Shown here piece after piece: positions 8,304 through 17,350 of a stretch of DNA of 64,000 nt. The DNA comes from Bremerella alba. Lineage in GTDB: Bacteria; Planctomycetota; Planctomycetia; Pirellulales; Pirellulaceae. Numbering within the stretch: position 1 is the first letter of the stretch; every line of letters starts with the position of its first letter. The stretch covers positions 744,001 through 808,000 of the forward strand of contig NZ_JABRWO010000001.1 in assembly GCF_013618625.1 (NCBI RefSeq), written 5' to 3'. The notes beneath the pieces were generated by a model. It had not been told where the DNA came from. It saw only the letters and a program-made list of their open reading frames with translations, and did not search any database. Made by a program: the position numbers and the translations under genes.

Positions 8304-9929
8304 TTATTGGCCGGCTAACGCTTCGGGATCTTCAACCACCAGATAATGACCATGATCGGCCGTTAAGATTAGGCACGTATCGTCCCAACCACCGTGCTTC
8401 TCGATCCACTGCGTGACCTGGTGAAATGCTTCGTCACCGCTGAGTACAGCCCCGATCGAATCGTCGATGTTGTTCGAATGGTTGGCCCAGTCGACGTCGC
8501 CTGCTTCGATCATCAGCCACCACGGCTGGCCTTTCGCTTCCAAGACATCGAGGGCCGCCATGCTCATATCGGCCAGCGTGACGTTTTCGCGGATATCCTC
8601 TTGGGTATACTCTGCGGCCGCCGTCGGACCCGAGCTTTTCGCGCCGGCAACTGGATCGTACTTGCCATCGGCGGTTTGGTAAGGCAAATGACCGCCTGAG
8701 ACACCAAAGAAACCGAAGAGCCGGTGTTCTTCCTTTATCGCCGTGGCGACACCTTCTTCCAAGACCTTCTTGCCGGTTTGGCCAGGGGTGCGCTGAGCAA
8801 CCACATATTTGCCGCCGTGGGTCACATCGATCGCTTGCTGGTCCTCAGCAGTCAGATAAGGATTGCCAGGGACGAAGTTCTTACCTTGCTTTCCGTCCTT
8901 CTTCTTTTCGTCTCCCCAGCCACCGGCGAGCAAGACATCGACGCCAGAAAGGGCACCTGGATGATAAATCGAAGGACGTCCTATCAGGTCGCGGGTGATG
9001 TCCTGATAGTCGTAGCGGTGAACATTGTTGGCATAGGCTGCCGCCGGCGTGGCGTGGCAAATGGGGACACTCGAAACGACGCCCACCTTCCATCCATCGG
9101 CTTGAAGTTGTCGTGCGATCGGCAAGACTTCGCGGCCCATGTAGTCGACGTTGATCGCGTTGTTGTATGTTTTGACACCTGCAGTCATCGAAGTGGCCGT
9201 CGAGGCCGAATCGGCATACGCGTGAACCGTGTTCTCTCCTTTGGCAATCCAATAGTTAGCATCGGCCGGGACGCTCCAAGGGAACTCGCCGCCTGCGGTG
9301 GGGTCGTATCCTCCTGGGGTGCTACCGCCGGGTGAGGTCACCATCTGGCTATTGACATTCACATCGGTTCCGCTGTTATGCGGGGTTGTCACGAAATATC
9401 CGAAGTCGGTCTTCGCGCCTCGATAGTCTTGAAAATGAAGCCCCGTTCCGCGACCCTCGCGATAGGGCACGTTCCCATTCTTATAGATGGCTGCCGCCCA
9501 AGTCGTTTGCCAATCCATGCCATCGCAGACGAACAGAATGACTCGCTTCTTGCCACTCTCGACGGCCTGCTTCTGCAAACGATAGACGTCGGTCTGATCG
9601 AAGTATTCGGCCTGGGGATTGACGGTTTGCGTAGGAACGAACCCGAACAACTTCTCTAGCTTCTCTTCACTTCGATAGATGCTGTTACCGCCATCGAAAG
9701 CGCCCAAGTCGATGCCGAAGGTGTAGACCGGAATCAAGCGGTTGGAATGCGTAGTCCAGCTTGAATACTTCTCACGATTAGGTCCCCAATGAATCGCTTT
9801 AGGACGATTTGTCTCGGCATTGCTTTGTTGCAGCGAAGAGATCGAAACGCGTTCCAGGGTCTCAGCGAATGTGGCGTTTGCCAGCAGCAGACTCAGAACA
9901 ACAGCACCAATCGCAGGGAAGATCTTCAT
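8304..9929 (-). CDS. exported alkaline phosphatase (PhoA-type family)
   Basis: The start was placed at 9929, where MKIFPAIGAVVLSLLLANATFA forms a signal peptide; this gives 541 residues. The alkaline phosphatase signature is clear. There is a metal-site start VILFVCDGMDW and the catalytic serine region YADSASTATSMTAG, matching the DSA[ST][AS]T motif of PhoA. Later come 'MIEAGDVDWANHSNN' with metal-binding Asp/His and the C-terminal LTADHGHY. It should hydrolyse phosphomonoesters outside the cytoplasm. It ends shortly after the last motif, so the crown and tail parts are short. Confidence 0.9.
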   Translation of the reverse strand: MKIFPAIGAVVLSLLLANATFAETLERVSISSLQQSNAETNRPKAIHWGPNREKYSSWTTHSNRLIPVYTFGIDLGAFDGGNSIYRSEEKLEKLFGFVPTQTVNPQAEYFDQTDVYRLQKQAVESGKKRVILFVCDGMDWQTTWAAAIYKNGNVPYREGRGTGLHFQDYRGAKTDFGYFVTTPHNSGTDVNVNSQMVTSPGGSTPGGYDPTAGGEFPWSVPADANYWIAKGENTVHAYADSASTATSMTAGVKTYNNAINVDYMGREVLPIARQLQADGWKVGVVSSVPICHATPAAAYANNVHRYDYQDITRDLIGRPSIYHPGALSGVDVLLAGGWGDEKKKDGKQGKNFVPGNPYLTAEDQQAIDVTHGGKYVVAQRTPGQTGKKVLEEGVATAIKEEHRLFGFFGVSGGHLPYQTADGKYDPVAGAKSSGPTAAAEYTQEDIRENVTLADMSMAALDVLEAKGQPWWLMIEAGDVDWANHSNNIDDSIGAVLSGDEAFHQVTQWIEKHGGWDDTCLILTADHGHYLVVEDPEALAGQ

Positions 9930-10552
9930 CACAGGGTAGGTCTCGGCAATAAACACAGGGGGGGGAACTCGGCCAGGACTCTTCATTGAACCTACGGCGT
10001 GACTGGAGTTAAACCCCTCCTTGCGAAGGTAATGCACTTTTTTGCGCAAGTAGAACGAAACTACATTTCGATCAATTCTCGGAAAAAACAAATGACATTC
10101 CGCGCCACGCTCTGCGCGACCGTGATGTGGTACCCCGGCATGAGTCGATTCACTGCCTTTGGTATGACCCGCTCAGCACTACGGAAGGGTTCTCAATCGA
10201 ATCGACCTTCAACGCTGTCGGCGCCGAGGAAGATTAGGCTGTCGGTCTTCTATGCATCTCTGCCAGAAGATTGTGCAGAAAAAATTAGTGGTGGATATAA
10301 ATTTTCCACCCCTAAGGAGGATATTCGAGAGAGCTTTAAAACGTACGGTAAAACGCAGAATCGCATAAATGCCAGAAAAACAAGGGAATTTTCCTCTTCA
10401 TAGGGCTTGCGAACGAAAACGTTTTTTCTGGATGGCACGCTCTTTGCCAACTTGATTCAATTACGATATCCCGATATATCTGAGTGATATCGCGGAATAG
10501 TCGGAATAAGCATTTTTTCCATTTAATTCTTTCTGATGCGGAGATCCTCCTG
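9930..10552. other. intergenic region between alkaline phosphatase and cassette 4
   Basis: This 620-base divergent intergenic region has no credible gene on either strand. It contains a GGTGGA...TCCACC stem-loop near 10289-10311, directly followed by CTAAGGAGGATAT, a Shine-Dalgarno-like sequence with no start codon after it. The GATATCCCGATATATC motif at 10465-10480 belongs to cassette 4. Confidence 0.45.
10465..10480 (+). promoter_or_regulatory. GATATCCCGATATATC motif upstream of cassette 4
   Basis: This 16-base AT/GC-mixed motif lies 73 bases before the DUF1559 start at 10553. Near copies occur at 12212-12225 and, inverted, at 14151-14165 before the next two cassettes. A shared operator or promoter element is likely. 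Confidence 0.45.
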
Positions 10553-11491
10553 ATGAAGTGCCCGATTCCCTCACGACGTGGCTTTACGCTTGTCGAACTA
10601 CTTGTCGTGATTGCCATTATTGGAGTCCTCATTGCCCTGCTGTTGCCGGCCGTTCAACAGGCACGTGAAGCGGCTCGCAAAATCCAATGCCGAAACAATC
10701 TCAAGCAAAGCGTGTTGGCCATGCACAACTATCACGACACGTTTTTGAGCTTGCCTGCCTATCGCCGAGACAACAACTTTTGGGGCTGGGCTGCTCAGTT
10801 ACTGCCGTTTATGGAAGAGGACAATCTGAGCGAAGCGGTTGGCGTTAGTTCCAATACGTTCCCGGAAGCGGTTGATGGAACGGCCGGCGCGAATGCGACA
10901 GAAGTCTTATCGACGGTGATCTCCAACTTGCGATGCCCTTCTTCCACGGCCCCAGAGACTTTCGAGCACGATTCGATCGAGTATGGCGTGATCAGCTACG
11001 CGGCCAGTCGAGGCTACGGCCAAGCCGGTTGGGACTCGGACAAAGCTGCCAATACAGGCGCCGTCAATAAAGAAGGCTTGGAGTTCTCGGCCATTACCGA
11101 CGGCCTTTCCAACACGTTTGCCATCGGCGAAGCTTCGGCCAAGTATGGCGGCTGGGACTCGGGTCCGCGCGGTTGGGCTTTCTGGGCTGGAACGCCAGGC
11201 AACAACTACTTGGAACGCCAGAACACCCTCTCGCGCTGTGTTGCTTTCCCCATGAACTCGACGGCACATTGGGGCTTCACCAGTGCCCATACCGAAGGTG
11301 CCTATTTCGCTTTTTGCGACGGATCGGTGCAGTTCATTTCCGAGCATATCGAGTTCGACAAGAATGGCGTGTCCAATGGCTGGTTCGGTGGTGATTCGGT
11401 GCATGCAGATATCTACTCCAATGCTGCCGGCATGGGCGTGTATCAATTGCTGGGCATTCGTGACGACGGACAAACGGTGCAATTGCCGTAG
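10553..11491 (+). CDS. DUF1559 pilin-like protein (cassette 4)
   Basis: The start was set at 10553 (MKCPIPSRRG), which gives a normal prepilin leader with cleavage after Gly10 before FTLVELLVVIAIIGVLIALL. The longer in-frame start would add an unneeded 23 residues. It has 312 residues. Family blocks present are [43 protein letters not shown] and SAHTEGAYFAFCDGS; the last is the H-x9-DG motif with EG in place of GG. A lipoprotein gene follows 58 bases downstream. Confidence 0.92.
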   Translation: MKCPIPSRRGFTLVELLVVIAIIGVLIALLLPAVQQAREAARKIQCRNNLKQSVLAMHNYHDTFLSLPAYRRDNNFWGWAAQLLPFMEEDNLSEAVGVSSNTFPEAVDGTAGANATEVLSTVISNLRCPSSTAPETFEHDSIEYGVISYAASRGYGQAGWDSDKAANTGAVNKEGLEFSAITDGLSNTFAIGEASAKYGGWDSGPRGWAFWAGTPGNNYLERQNTLSRCVAFPMNSTAHWGFTSAHTEGAYFAFCDGSVQFISEHIEFDKNGVSNGWFGGDSVHADIYSNAAGMGVYQLLGIRDDGQTVQLP

Positions 11492-11549
11492 TCGCAAACC
11501 CTTCTCCTGCTTCTTATCGCTGATACGTAGTTTCCGTTGAGAGTGAATC

Positions 11550-11963
11550 ATGTGTGATCAAAGATGGATGGCCCCTGGCCTTTTACTGATTCTGCTGATT
11601 GCGGTCGGATGCAGCAGCGGCCAAAACCAAGTCGAGATGGGACATGTTACCGGCCAGGTTTTCGTCGATGGCGAGCCTGCCGGGGCAGGTCTTCAGTTGG
11701 AGTTTGCCCCCGTCACCAAAGGAGTGCGGGGTAGCACCGCAGTCACCGACGATTCGGGATACTACGAAGCCATCTATTCGCTCTCGAGCAATGGAGTCCG
11801 TGTGGGGCCGTGCGTTGTCAAACTCGTGCCCCCAGCGACCGCTCCTCCGGTTCCTGGTAAGAAGCGGAACCTTCCCTTTCCAGAGCCGTATTACGATGAG
11901 ATTCGCCAAATTACGGTCAGCCCCGGACAAAATACGATCGACCTAGAGATCTCGAAGAAGTAG
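11550..11963 (+). CDS. small lipoprotein, transthyretin-like (cassette 4)
   Basis: A 137-residue protein with the signal MCDQRWMAPGLLLILLIAVGC, cysteine at residue 21. The mature part has GHVTGQVFVDGEPAGAGLQLEF and 'SGYYEAIYSLSSNGVRVGPCVVKL', matching the beta-strand order of the other cassette lipoproteins. Lipid anchoring in the envelope is inferred from the lipobox. It pairs with the DUF1559 gene just upstream. Confidence 0.86.
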   Translation: MCDQRWMAPGLLLILLIAVGCSSGQNQVEMGHVTGQVFVDGEPAGAGLQLEFAPVTKGVRGSTAVTDDSGYYEAIYSLSSNGVRVGPCVVKLVPPATAPPVPGKKRNLPFPEPYYDEIRQITVSPGQNTIDLEISKK

Positions 11964-12306
11964 CTCCTATGGGCTGCTTTGTTTCTTGGCAGCGTTTCGC
12001 TTGCTTCTTAGACAGACAGGCTGGGAGGGCCTCTCTCAGGAAACTTTTCCCTCGCAGACCGGATAAACCGCAATTTGAATTATGAAACCAGTATTAGCTG
12101 CAAACGTGCATTAAGTGGCCGTATTCTTCCTTTAGGTAACTAGACGCCTCGTTTGCTACATTCCTGCCCATTTCGTCCTTGAACTGCACGTCAAATGGCC
12201 TGAGCTTTGCTGATATCCCGGTATAGCACCGTTGCGAGCCTGCTCTGTACGCTCGCGATAGTAATTTTCCTTCTATCTTCCTGCCTGATTTTGAGAGCCT
12301 AGTGAC
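11964..12306. other. intergenic region before cassette 5
   Basis: This stretch of 343 bases has no gene seen in either direction. It carries the GATATCCCGGTATA motif at 12212-12225 and otherwise AT-rich sequence suited to a promoter. No clear terminator follows the cassette 4 lipoprotein. Confidence 0.5.
12212..12225 (+). promoter_or_regulatory. GATATCCCGGTATA motif upstream of cassette 5
   Basis: It differs by one base from the motif before cassette 4 over 14 positions and lies about 82 bases before the DUF1559 start at 12307. Confidence 0.42.
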
Positions 12307-13359
12307 ATGAAGACGAAACGATCGTGTTCCACTCGTGCGGCATTTACGTTGGTCGAACTGCTTGTCGTGATTGCCATTATTGGTGTGCTTATTGCCCTAC
12401 TACTGCCGGCCGTGCAACAGGCCCGCGAGGCCGCTCGCCGTATGCAGTGCAGCAATAACCTGAAACAACTTGGCCTGGCCCTGCACAATTATCACGACAC
12501 CAACGGTGCGTTTCCGATGGTTTCGTACGTCGATAACACGAACCGCCCGGCCAGTTGGTTGGTGCGGATCTGGCCCTTCATCGAACAATCGGCCGCCTAC
12601 GACCAGTGCACCTTCAACAGCGACTGGACTGGTATCGGCTTCGATCGTAACTGGCGCGTCACCACGAATGTCGTTGTCGACTCGCTCAACTGCCCGTCCA
12701 ATCCGATGGAACGTTTCCTGACGCAAGCTTCTAGCAGTGCAATGCAAAGTGATGGGGCACCGGCGGAGGTTCAGTATCAACGTGCCGACTATGTGGGCGT
12801 GGGCGGCGGTTACAACATGACCGGCGCGACCCCTTCTCACTGGTACGGTTTTCACGGGATGAATGACTACAACGGGATCTTTGTGGCCTTGGATAGCTAT
12901 AACAAGCAGACCACATCTTTCCGAGACATCACCGACGGTACAAGCAACACGCTGGCTGTGGGCGAACAGTCGAACTTCATTCGTTCCCTTAACACGTCGA
13001 CCGGCGAAGTGACCTTCCATGACTCGCGCGAGTACGGACACCGTGGCGGTGCTTGGAGCGGCGGCGGTGGCCACAACGGAAACGGTTCGTGGTACGGCAA
13101 CTGGGAAGGGCATTCGTCCATCCGCAGCGGGATCAACTTTGCTCATACCAGCGGATACAACAACCCCCTGGGAACTGGAAACGACCCCGGCAAAGGAGGT
13201 CGCTCTGGCCACCATACGATCTTCACTTCTGCCCACCCAGGCGGCGCGTTGTTTGTCCTAGGCGACGGATCGACGCGATTTGTCAGCGAGAACATCACGA
13301 TTGAAACGCTACGTAACTTAGCCAACCGCGCCGACGGCAATGTCGTTGGCGAGTACTAA
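12307..13359 (+). CDS. DUF1559 pilin-like protein (cassette 5)
   Basis: A 350-residue protein. The leader ends with Ala12 before FTLVELLVVIAIIGVLIALL, so cleavage would be after Ala rather than Gly, which prepilin peptidases accept. Then come QQAREAARRMQCSNNLKQLGLALHNYHD, NCPSNPMERF, ITDGTSNTLAVGEQS, a Gly-rich loop (GGGGHNGNGSWYGNW) and SAHPGGALFVLGDGS (H-x9-DG). It closely resembles the next DUF1559 gene (PASWLVRIWPFIEQ against PASWLVRVMPFMDQ), so the two cassettes are tandem duplicates. Confidence 0.93.
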   Translation: MKTKRSCSTRAAFTLVELLVVIAIIGVLIALLLPAVQQAREAARRMQCSNNLKQLGLALHNYHDTNGAFPMVSYVDNTNRPASWLVRIWPFIEQSAAYDQCTFNSDWTGIGFDRNWRVTTNVVVDSLNCPSNPMERFLTQASSSAMQSDGAPAEVQYQRADYVGVGGGYNMTGATPSHWYGFHGMNDYNGIFVALDSYNKQTTSFRDITDGTSNTLAVGEQSNFIRSLNTSTGEVTFHDSREYGHRGGAWSGGGGHNGNGSWYGNWEGHSSIRSGINFAHTSGYNNPLGTGNDPGKGGRSGHHTIFTSAHPGGALFVLGDGSTRFVSENITIETLRNLANRADGNVVGEY

Positions 13360-13402
13360 GTTGGTTCGGCCTAACTCCTGGCTTTATTTCAAGGTGAACG
13401 TG

Positions 13403-13810
13403 ATGAATCGATATCTATTATCTACTAGCGTGCTATTGGCACTGGCCGCGACTGGTTGTTTTTCAGACTCGGGTCAGCAGCTGCATACCGTCGACGGGAC
13501 GATCACCCAGGACGGCGTTCCTTTTGTGGATGCACAACTGGAGTTCGAGCCGCAAACGGCCGGCGCACCTTCGTATGGCAAGTCGGACGAGAACGGCGAC
13601 TTCAAGCTGTATTACTCGACCGGCAAGCCGGGCGCAGCCCCAGGGCAACACATCGTGAAAGTTCTGGGCGGACGCAAAGCGAGCGATGCCAAGCCAAGCG
13701 AGCCCACATCCATCGAGGCCCCGGCAGCACAACGGAAAGAATACCGGGGCAAAGAGATCGTCGTGACCGTCGACCCAAACGCCGAGAATCACGTCGAGAT
13801 CGAACTATAG
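13403..13810 (+). CDS. small lipoprotein, transthyretin-like (cassette 5)
   Basis: The start was placed at 13403, where MNRYLLSTSVLLALAATGC gives a lipoprotein signal (cysteine at residue 19); total 135 residues. The mature domain has TVDGTITQDGVPFVDAQLEFE and 'SYGKSDENGDFKLYYSTGKPGAAPGQHIVKV', a transthyretin-like pattern. It is clearly paralogous to the lipoprotein at 15299-15727 (SYGKTNENGEFTLRYSTGEFGA). It is followed by a terminator at 13851. Confidence 0.88.
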   Translation: MNRYLLSTSVLLALAATGCFSDSGQQLHTVDGTITQDGVPFVDAQLEFEPQTAGAPSYGKSDENGDFKLYYSTGKPGAAPGQHIVKVLGGRKASDAKPSEPTSIEAPAAQRKEYRGKEIVVTVDPNAENHVEIEL

Positions 13811-13850
13811 GTTTCCACCTCTTCGGAACAGAGAGGGTGGTACCTGAAAA

Positions 13851-13887
13851 GGACTCTCGCGGTTGCTTCTCCGCGTGGGTCCTTTTT
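13851..13887 (+). terminator. rho-independent terminator after cassette 5
   Basis: The stem GGACTCTCGCGG / CCGCGTGGGTCC has a short internal mismatch (TCT/TGG), an 8-base loop and is followed by TTTTT. It lies 41 bases after the lipoprotein stop. Confidence 0.8.
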
Positions 13888-14219
13888 CTATGCGCGGGGA
13901 CAGAATTTGACTGCTGAAGCCTTAAGCACCACCTGCTAGGGATAGGACGTGGTCTTCTTGTAACCTCATTTTTATGTGGGAATTTCATTTTTCTTTCGGA
14001 ATACCACAATATTCAAGTACACACTCTTGAGATCCATCAAGGCACCATTAGGGTAATCCATTACTCACTAAGAGCGATGCCGCTGTGAGCTACCGAGATG
14101 ACTGCACTGAAGATAGGCCTGCCTGATGAGATTGGTCTCGGGTTTGCTTACTCGGGATATCATCGAGGCGTTGGTCTCGAGTGGCTTTCCTAATTTTTCT
14201 TCCTACTACGGATCGAGCT
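13888..14219. other. intergenic region before cassette 6
   Basis: About 330 bases without a supported gene. It is AT-rich around 13960-14060, and an inverted copy of the GATATCCCG motif (CTCGGGATATCATCG) lies at 14151-14165, 55 bases before the DUF1559 start. Confidence 0.5.
14151..14165 (-). promoter_or_regulatory. inverted GATATCCCGA motif upstream of cassette 6
   Basis: TCGGGATATC is the exact reverse complement of the first ten bases of the cassette 4 motif. Its reversed orientation relative to the gene suggests a protein-binding site rather than a core promoter. Confidence 0.4.
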
Positions 14220-15251
14220 ATGACCAATTCTTCCCTTCGGCAACGGGGTTTCACGCTGGTTGAGTTACTTGTGGTGATCGCGATCATCGGCGTGTTAATC
14301 GCGTTGCTGCTGCCTGCGGTGCAACAAGCTCGCGAAGCGGCCCGACGGATGCAGTGCAGTAACCATTTAAAGCAGTTGGGACTGTCGCTCCACAATTATC
14401 ACGATACGCATGGGTGCTTTCCGATCTCGTCGCACCTTTCTCCCACCAACCGAAAGCCAGCCAGCTGGTTGGTTCGCGTTATGCCGTTTATGGATCAAGC
14501 GGCTGCTTTCAGCCAGCTGACCTTCGACGATACCGATTTCGCCGGAGCAAACGTCGATCGTAACTGGCAGATCACTCAAAACTTGTACATGGAATCGGTT
14601 CGTTGCCCATCCAACCCGATGCCGGCCATGTGGACCCAAGACGTCCCCCAGGCAACTCAAGACTTAGGGGCACCTTCGGAAACTGCCGAATATCAGATTG
14701 CAGACTATACCGGTGTTGCCGGCGATTATAACGGGTCGACGCCCAGCTTTTGGAACGGCTACCGCGGCCGCAAGGACTACTGCGGGATCTTCGTCGCATT
14801 GGATGACTTCAACACCAACACGTGTTCGTTCCGCGATGTGACCGACGGAACGAGCAATACGCTCGCGATCGGCGAGCAATCTGATTACTTCCGCTACCTC
14901 GATGGCAACGGCGAAGTGCAGCAGGCCGATCACCGTAGCTGGATCAACGAAGCTGGTCTCTTCTGTGGTGGAGGTGGCGGCACCAAGTCGCAATCCCGCA
15001 GTTATTGGAAAGGCGTGTCATCCCTTCGTGCTGGCATTAATGTTCTCGCCCCGGGGGTTAACAATCCGTTTGGTGTTGGCCTCTTTTACACACGTGCTCG
15101 TCATCATACACCGTTTGTGTCAGCTCACCCTGGTGGTGCGATGTTCGCAATGGCGGATGGATCAGTTCGATTCGTGTCCGAGCACATCGTCTTTGAGACA
15201 CTCGAACATATGGCGGATCGATCTGATGGCGAGGTGCTCGGCGAATTCTAA
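14220..15251 (+). CDS. DUF1559 pilin-like protein (cassette 6)
   Basis: The start was chosen at 14220 (MTNSSLRQRG), giving a leader cleaved after Gly10 before FTLVELLVVIAIIGVLIALL; 343 residues. It has QQAREAARRMQCSNHLKQLGLSLHNYHD, RCPSNPMPAM, VTDGTSNTLAIGEQS and SAHPGGAMFAMADGS. It is the duplicate of the cassette 5 gene. The next gene's start lies 47 bases after the stop codon. Confidence 0.93.
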   Translation: MTNSSLRQRGFTLVELLVVIAIIGVLIALLLPAVQQAREAARRMQCSNHLKQLGLSLHNYHDTHGCFPISSHLSPTNRKPASWLVRVMPFMDQAAAFSQLTFDDTDFAGANVDRNWQITQNLYMESVRCPSNPMPAMWTQDVPQATQDLGAPSETAEYQIADYTGVAGDYNGSTPSFWNGYRGRKDYCGIFVALDDFNTNTCSFRDVTDGTSNTLAIGEQSDYFRYLDGNGEVQQADHRSWINEAGLFCGGGGGTKSQSRSYWKGVSSLRAGINVLAPGVNNPFGVGLFYTRARHHTPFVSAHPGGAMFAMADGSVRFVSEHIVFETLEHMADRSDGEVLGEF

Positions 15252-15298
15252 TGGCGCTGCGTGAAACACAACAACAACCACGAACCCACAAACGTAGT

Positions 15299-15727
15299 AT
15301 GAATCGATATTCCTATTACCTATTTCTGCTGGCCCTGGCGGCAATCATTGGATGCAATGCTTACGATGGCCCGCCGCTGGATCAGGTCACCGGCACGGTG
15401 ACCTCCGGAGGCAAACCTTTGGTCGGAGCAACGCTTGAGTTCTATCCCGATGCGGGCGGGGCACAATCGTATGGCAAAACGAACGAGAACGGTGAGTTCA
15501 CCCTTCGCTATTCCACCGGCGAGTTCGGCGCCGTTTCGGGAAGGCATCGCGTGAGTGTTATTGGAGGGCATGCTCAAGGCCAATCCTCGGCGGTTAAAGT
15601 CGATAAGGATGGCGTCGAATTGGCCGCCGACCCTGACTCCGCTCCTAAACGCGGCGCGAAACCGAGACATGGCATTGAAATCCAAGTCAACTCAGGTGAG
15701 CCCACGTTTGTTGAGATCGAGCTTTAA
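15299..15727 (+). CDS. small lipoprotein, transthyretin-like (cassette 6)
   Basis: The start was placed at 15299, where MNRYSYYLFLLALAAIIGC gives a lipobox at residue 19; 142 residues. The mature part reads DQVTGTVTSGGKPLVGATLEFY and 'GEFTLRYSTGEFGAVSGRHRVSV', the same fold pattern as the cassette 5 lipoprotein. It ends with 'HGIEIQVNSGEPTFVEIEL', close to the end of its paralogue (NHVEIEL). A terminator follows at once. Confidence 0.88.
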   Translation: MNRYSYYLFLLALAAIIGCNAYDGPPLDQVTGTVTSGGKPLVGATLEFYPDAGGAQSYGKTNENGEFTLRYSTGEFGAVSGRHRVSVIGGHAQGQSSAVKVDKDGVELAADPDSAPKRGAKPRHGIEIQVNSGEPTFVEIEL

Positions 15728-15764
15728 CACGTTGGTATGTCCGCGACGTTATTACACATTAAAA

Positions 15765-15798
15765 GGCTCCTGCGAACGACCATCGCAGGAGCCTTTTT
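15765..15798. terminator. strong terminator, probably bidirectional
   Basis: Perfect 10-base arms (GGCTCCTGCG / CGCAGGAGCC) with a 9-base loop are followed by TTTTT on the plus strand and TTTT on the minus strand. It separates the last cassette from the converging sulfatase gene. Confidence 0.88.
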
Positions 15799-15850
15799 CT
15801 GTTGTTTCAGCAGGTCACGGAATCATCCGCAGAGGCCATGTCGCCGGTTT

Positions 15851-17350
15851 CTATTTCGGTCCGCTGGCGTTGATCTTGTCGGCGTGATGTTCGGTGCCAG
15901 ACCAATCACCGTAGGGGCGATCCCCTTTAATGCGTTTGCCGGTCTTACTGTCGGTGTAGCCAGAGACGCGATCGTAGAAGTCGACGGTGTAGTCCGCCGG
16001 GGCACTGTCGCCCGTTTCCTTCTGCCATTGGTCCATTTTCTGACGCATGACGACCAACTGCTTGGCGTACTCTTGGTTGCCGATCAGGTTGTTAGTTTGC
16101 AGAGGGTCTTCGCTGGTGTCGTACAGTTCTTCGGCCGGTCGTGGTACGAGCAGAACGTCGGCCTGGGCAGGCGTTAGTTTCTCTTTTGCATCGACCAGAT
16201 CTTTATGCGAAGGAGAACTGACCGAGTCAGCCGGGCCGAGCCAGGCTTTTTCGGGACGAGCATTGCGAACGTAGAGAATCCCGAACGGGTTACGCACCGC
16301 GCGGCCGTGGGCTTCGTAGTCGTGCCAGTTGTGTTCGCTGAACGCGTAGTTGCGAGTCGCTTCGCCAACAGGGTCTTTCAGTAGCTTGGCGAAACTAACC
16401 CCTTGGGCCTGCTCAGGCACGTTCACACCCGCCAGACTGAGAAAGGTCGGGCAGATATCAATGACGCTAACCAACTTGTTGCATGTTACGCCGGAATCTT
16501 TGAGTCCCTTAGGCCAGCTGACGACAAACGGGGTCTTCATGCCGCTATCGTGCACGCGCGTTTTGCCGCGTGGAAAGGGCCGACCGTTGTCGGCCATCAC
16601 GATGATCATTGTGTTGTCGAACGCGTCTTGGGCCTTCAACTCTTCGCAGACCTGGCCGATGTAGTAATCGAAGCGAGTAATCTCGTTGTGATAGGAAGCG
16701 AGGTCATCTCGTGTTGCCGGCTCGTTCCGCATGTACGGCGAGACCTTCACGTCGTCTGGATTGTGCTTCGGTCCGTAGTTGTCTTTCTGCCACTGCGTGT
16801 CGGCATCCCAGCCGCGGTGGGCGTCGGTCGCGGCGAACCAGAAGAAGAAGGGTTTATCTTTAGGGCGCTTCTGCACCACATCGACCCAGTGCCCTTCCCC
16901 GCCGGAATTGCCCGGCACGCGTACGCCCCGTTTGTCGTCCCAAACGGCGTTCTCGTTGGCGTCGTCCTGCGGCATGTGGTCTTTGCCGGCCAGGGCCGTG
17001 TAGTAGCCTGCTTCTTTAAGCAGCTTAGGAAACTTGATCAGATGCGCCGGCAGCGGTCGATGCAGTTCGCTGGCCGCCCCGTTGTTGTGCGGGTACCGAC
17101 CCGTAATGATGCTGCACCGACTCGGGCTACAACTGCTGGCCGTCAGATACGCATTGGTGAACTTCATCCCGTCGGCCGCCAAGGCATCGATATTAGGCGT
17201 CCGAGCCGTTTCGCTGCCGTAACAGCCGAAGTCGTTCCAGCTGACATCGTCGGCAATGAACACAATGAAGTTAGGACGATCGTCCGCCACGGCAGGCATC
17301 GCCAAAGCGAACAGCAGCAAGACCGGTAGTACGAAGTGAATGCGATGCAT
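15851..17350 (-). CDS. exported sulfatase, possibly N-sulfoglucosamine sulfohydrolase-like
   Basis: A 499-residue protein with a signal peptide (MHRIHFVLPVLLLFALAMPAVA). The mature start is RPNFIVFIADDVSWND with the metal-binding Asp pair. The active-site motif CSPSR (in SSCSPSRCSIITGRYP) has a cysteine expected to be converted to formylglycine. The later DNGRPFPRGKTRVHDSGMKTPF holds further active-site residues. The HRPLPAHL segment after the motif resembles heparan N-sulfatase-like family members, so sulfate removal from an amino sugar is possible; the substrate is inference. First of four sulfatases in this region. Confidence 0.9.
   Translation of the reverse strand: MHRIHFVLPVLLLFALAMPAVADDRPNFIVFIADDVSWNDFGCYGSETARTPNIDALAADGMKFTNAYLTASSCSPSRCSIITGRYPHNNGAASELHRPLPAHLIKFPKLLKEAGYYTALAGKDHMPQDDANENAVWDDKRGVRVPGNSGGEGHWVDVVQKRPKDKPFFFWFAATDAHRGWDADTQWQKDNYGPKHNPDDVKVSPYMRNEPATRDDLASYHNEITRFDYYIGQVCEELKAQDAFDNTMIIVMADNGRPFPRGKTRVHDSGMKTPFVVSWPKGLKDSGVTCNKLVSVIDICPTFLSLAGVNVPEQAQGVSFAKLLKDPVGEATRNYAFSEHNWHDYEAHGRAVRNPFGILYVRNARPEKAWLGPADSVSSPSHKDLVDAKEKLTPAQADVLLVPRPAEELYDTSEDPLQTNNLIGNQEYAKQLVVMRQKMDQWQKETGDSAPADYTVDFYDRVSGYTDSKTGKRIKGDRPYGDWSGTEHHADKINASGPK

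Noticed and set aside
16403-17329. 308-codon plus-strand frame over the first sulfatase
   Set aside because: Antisense shadow; the sulfatase motif and signal peptide are on the minus strand.
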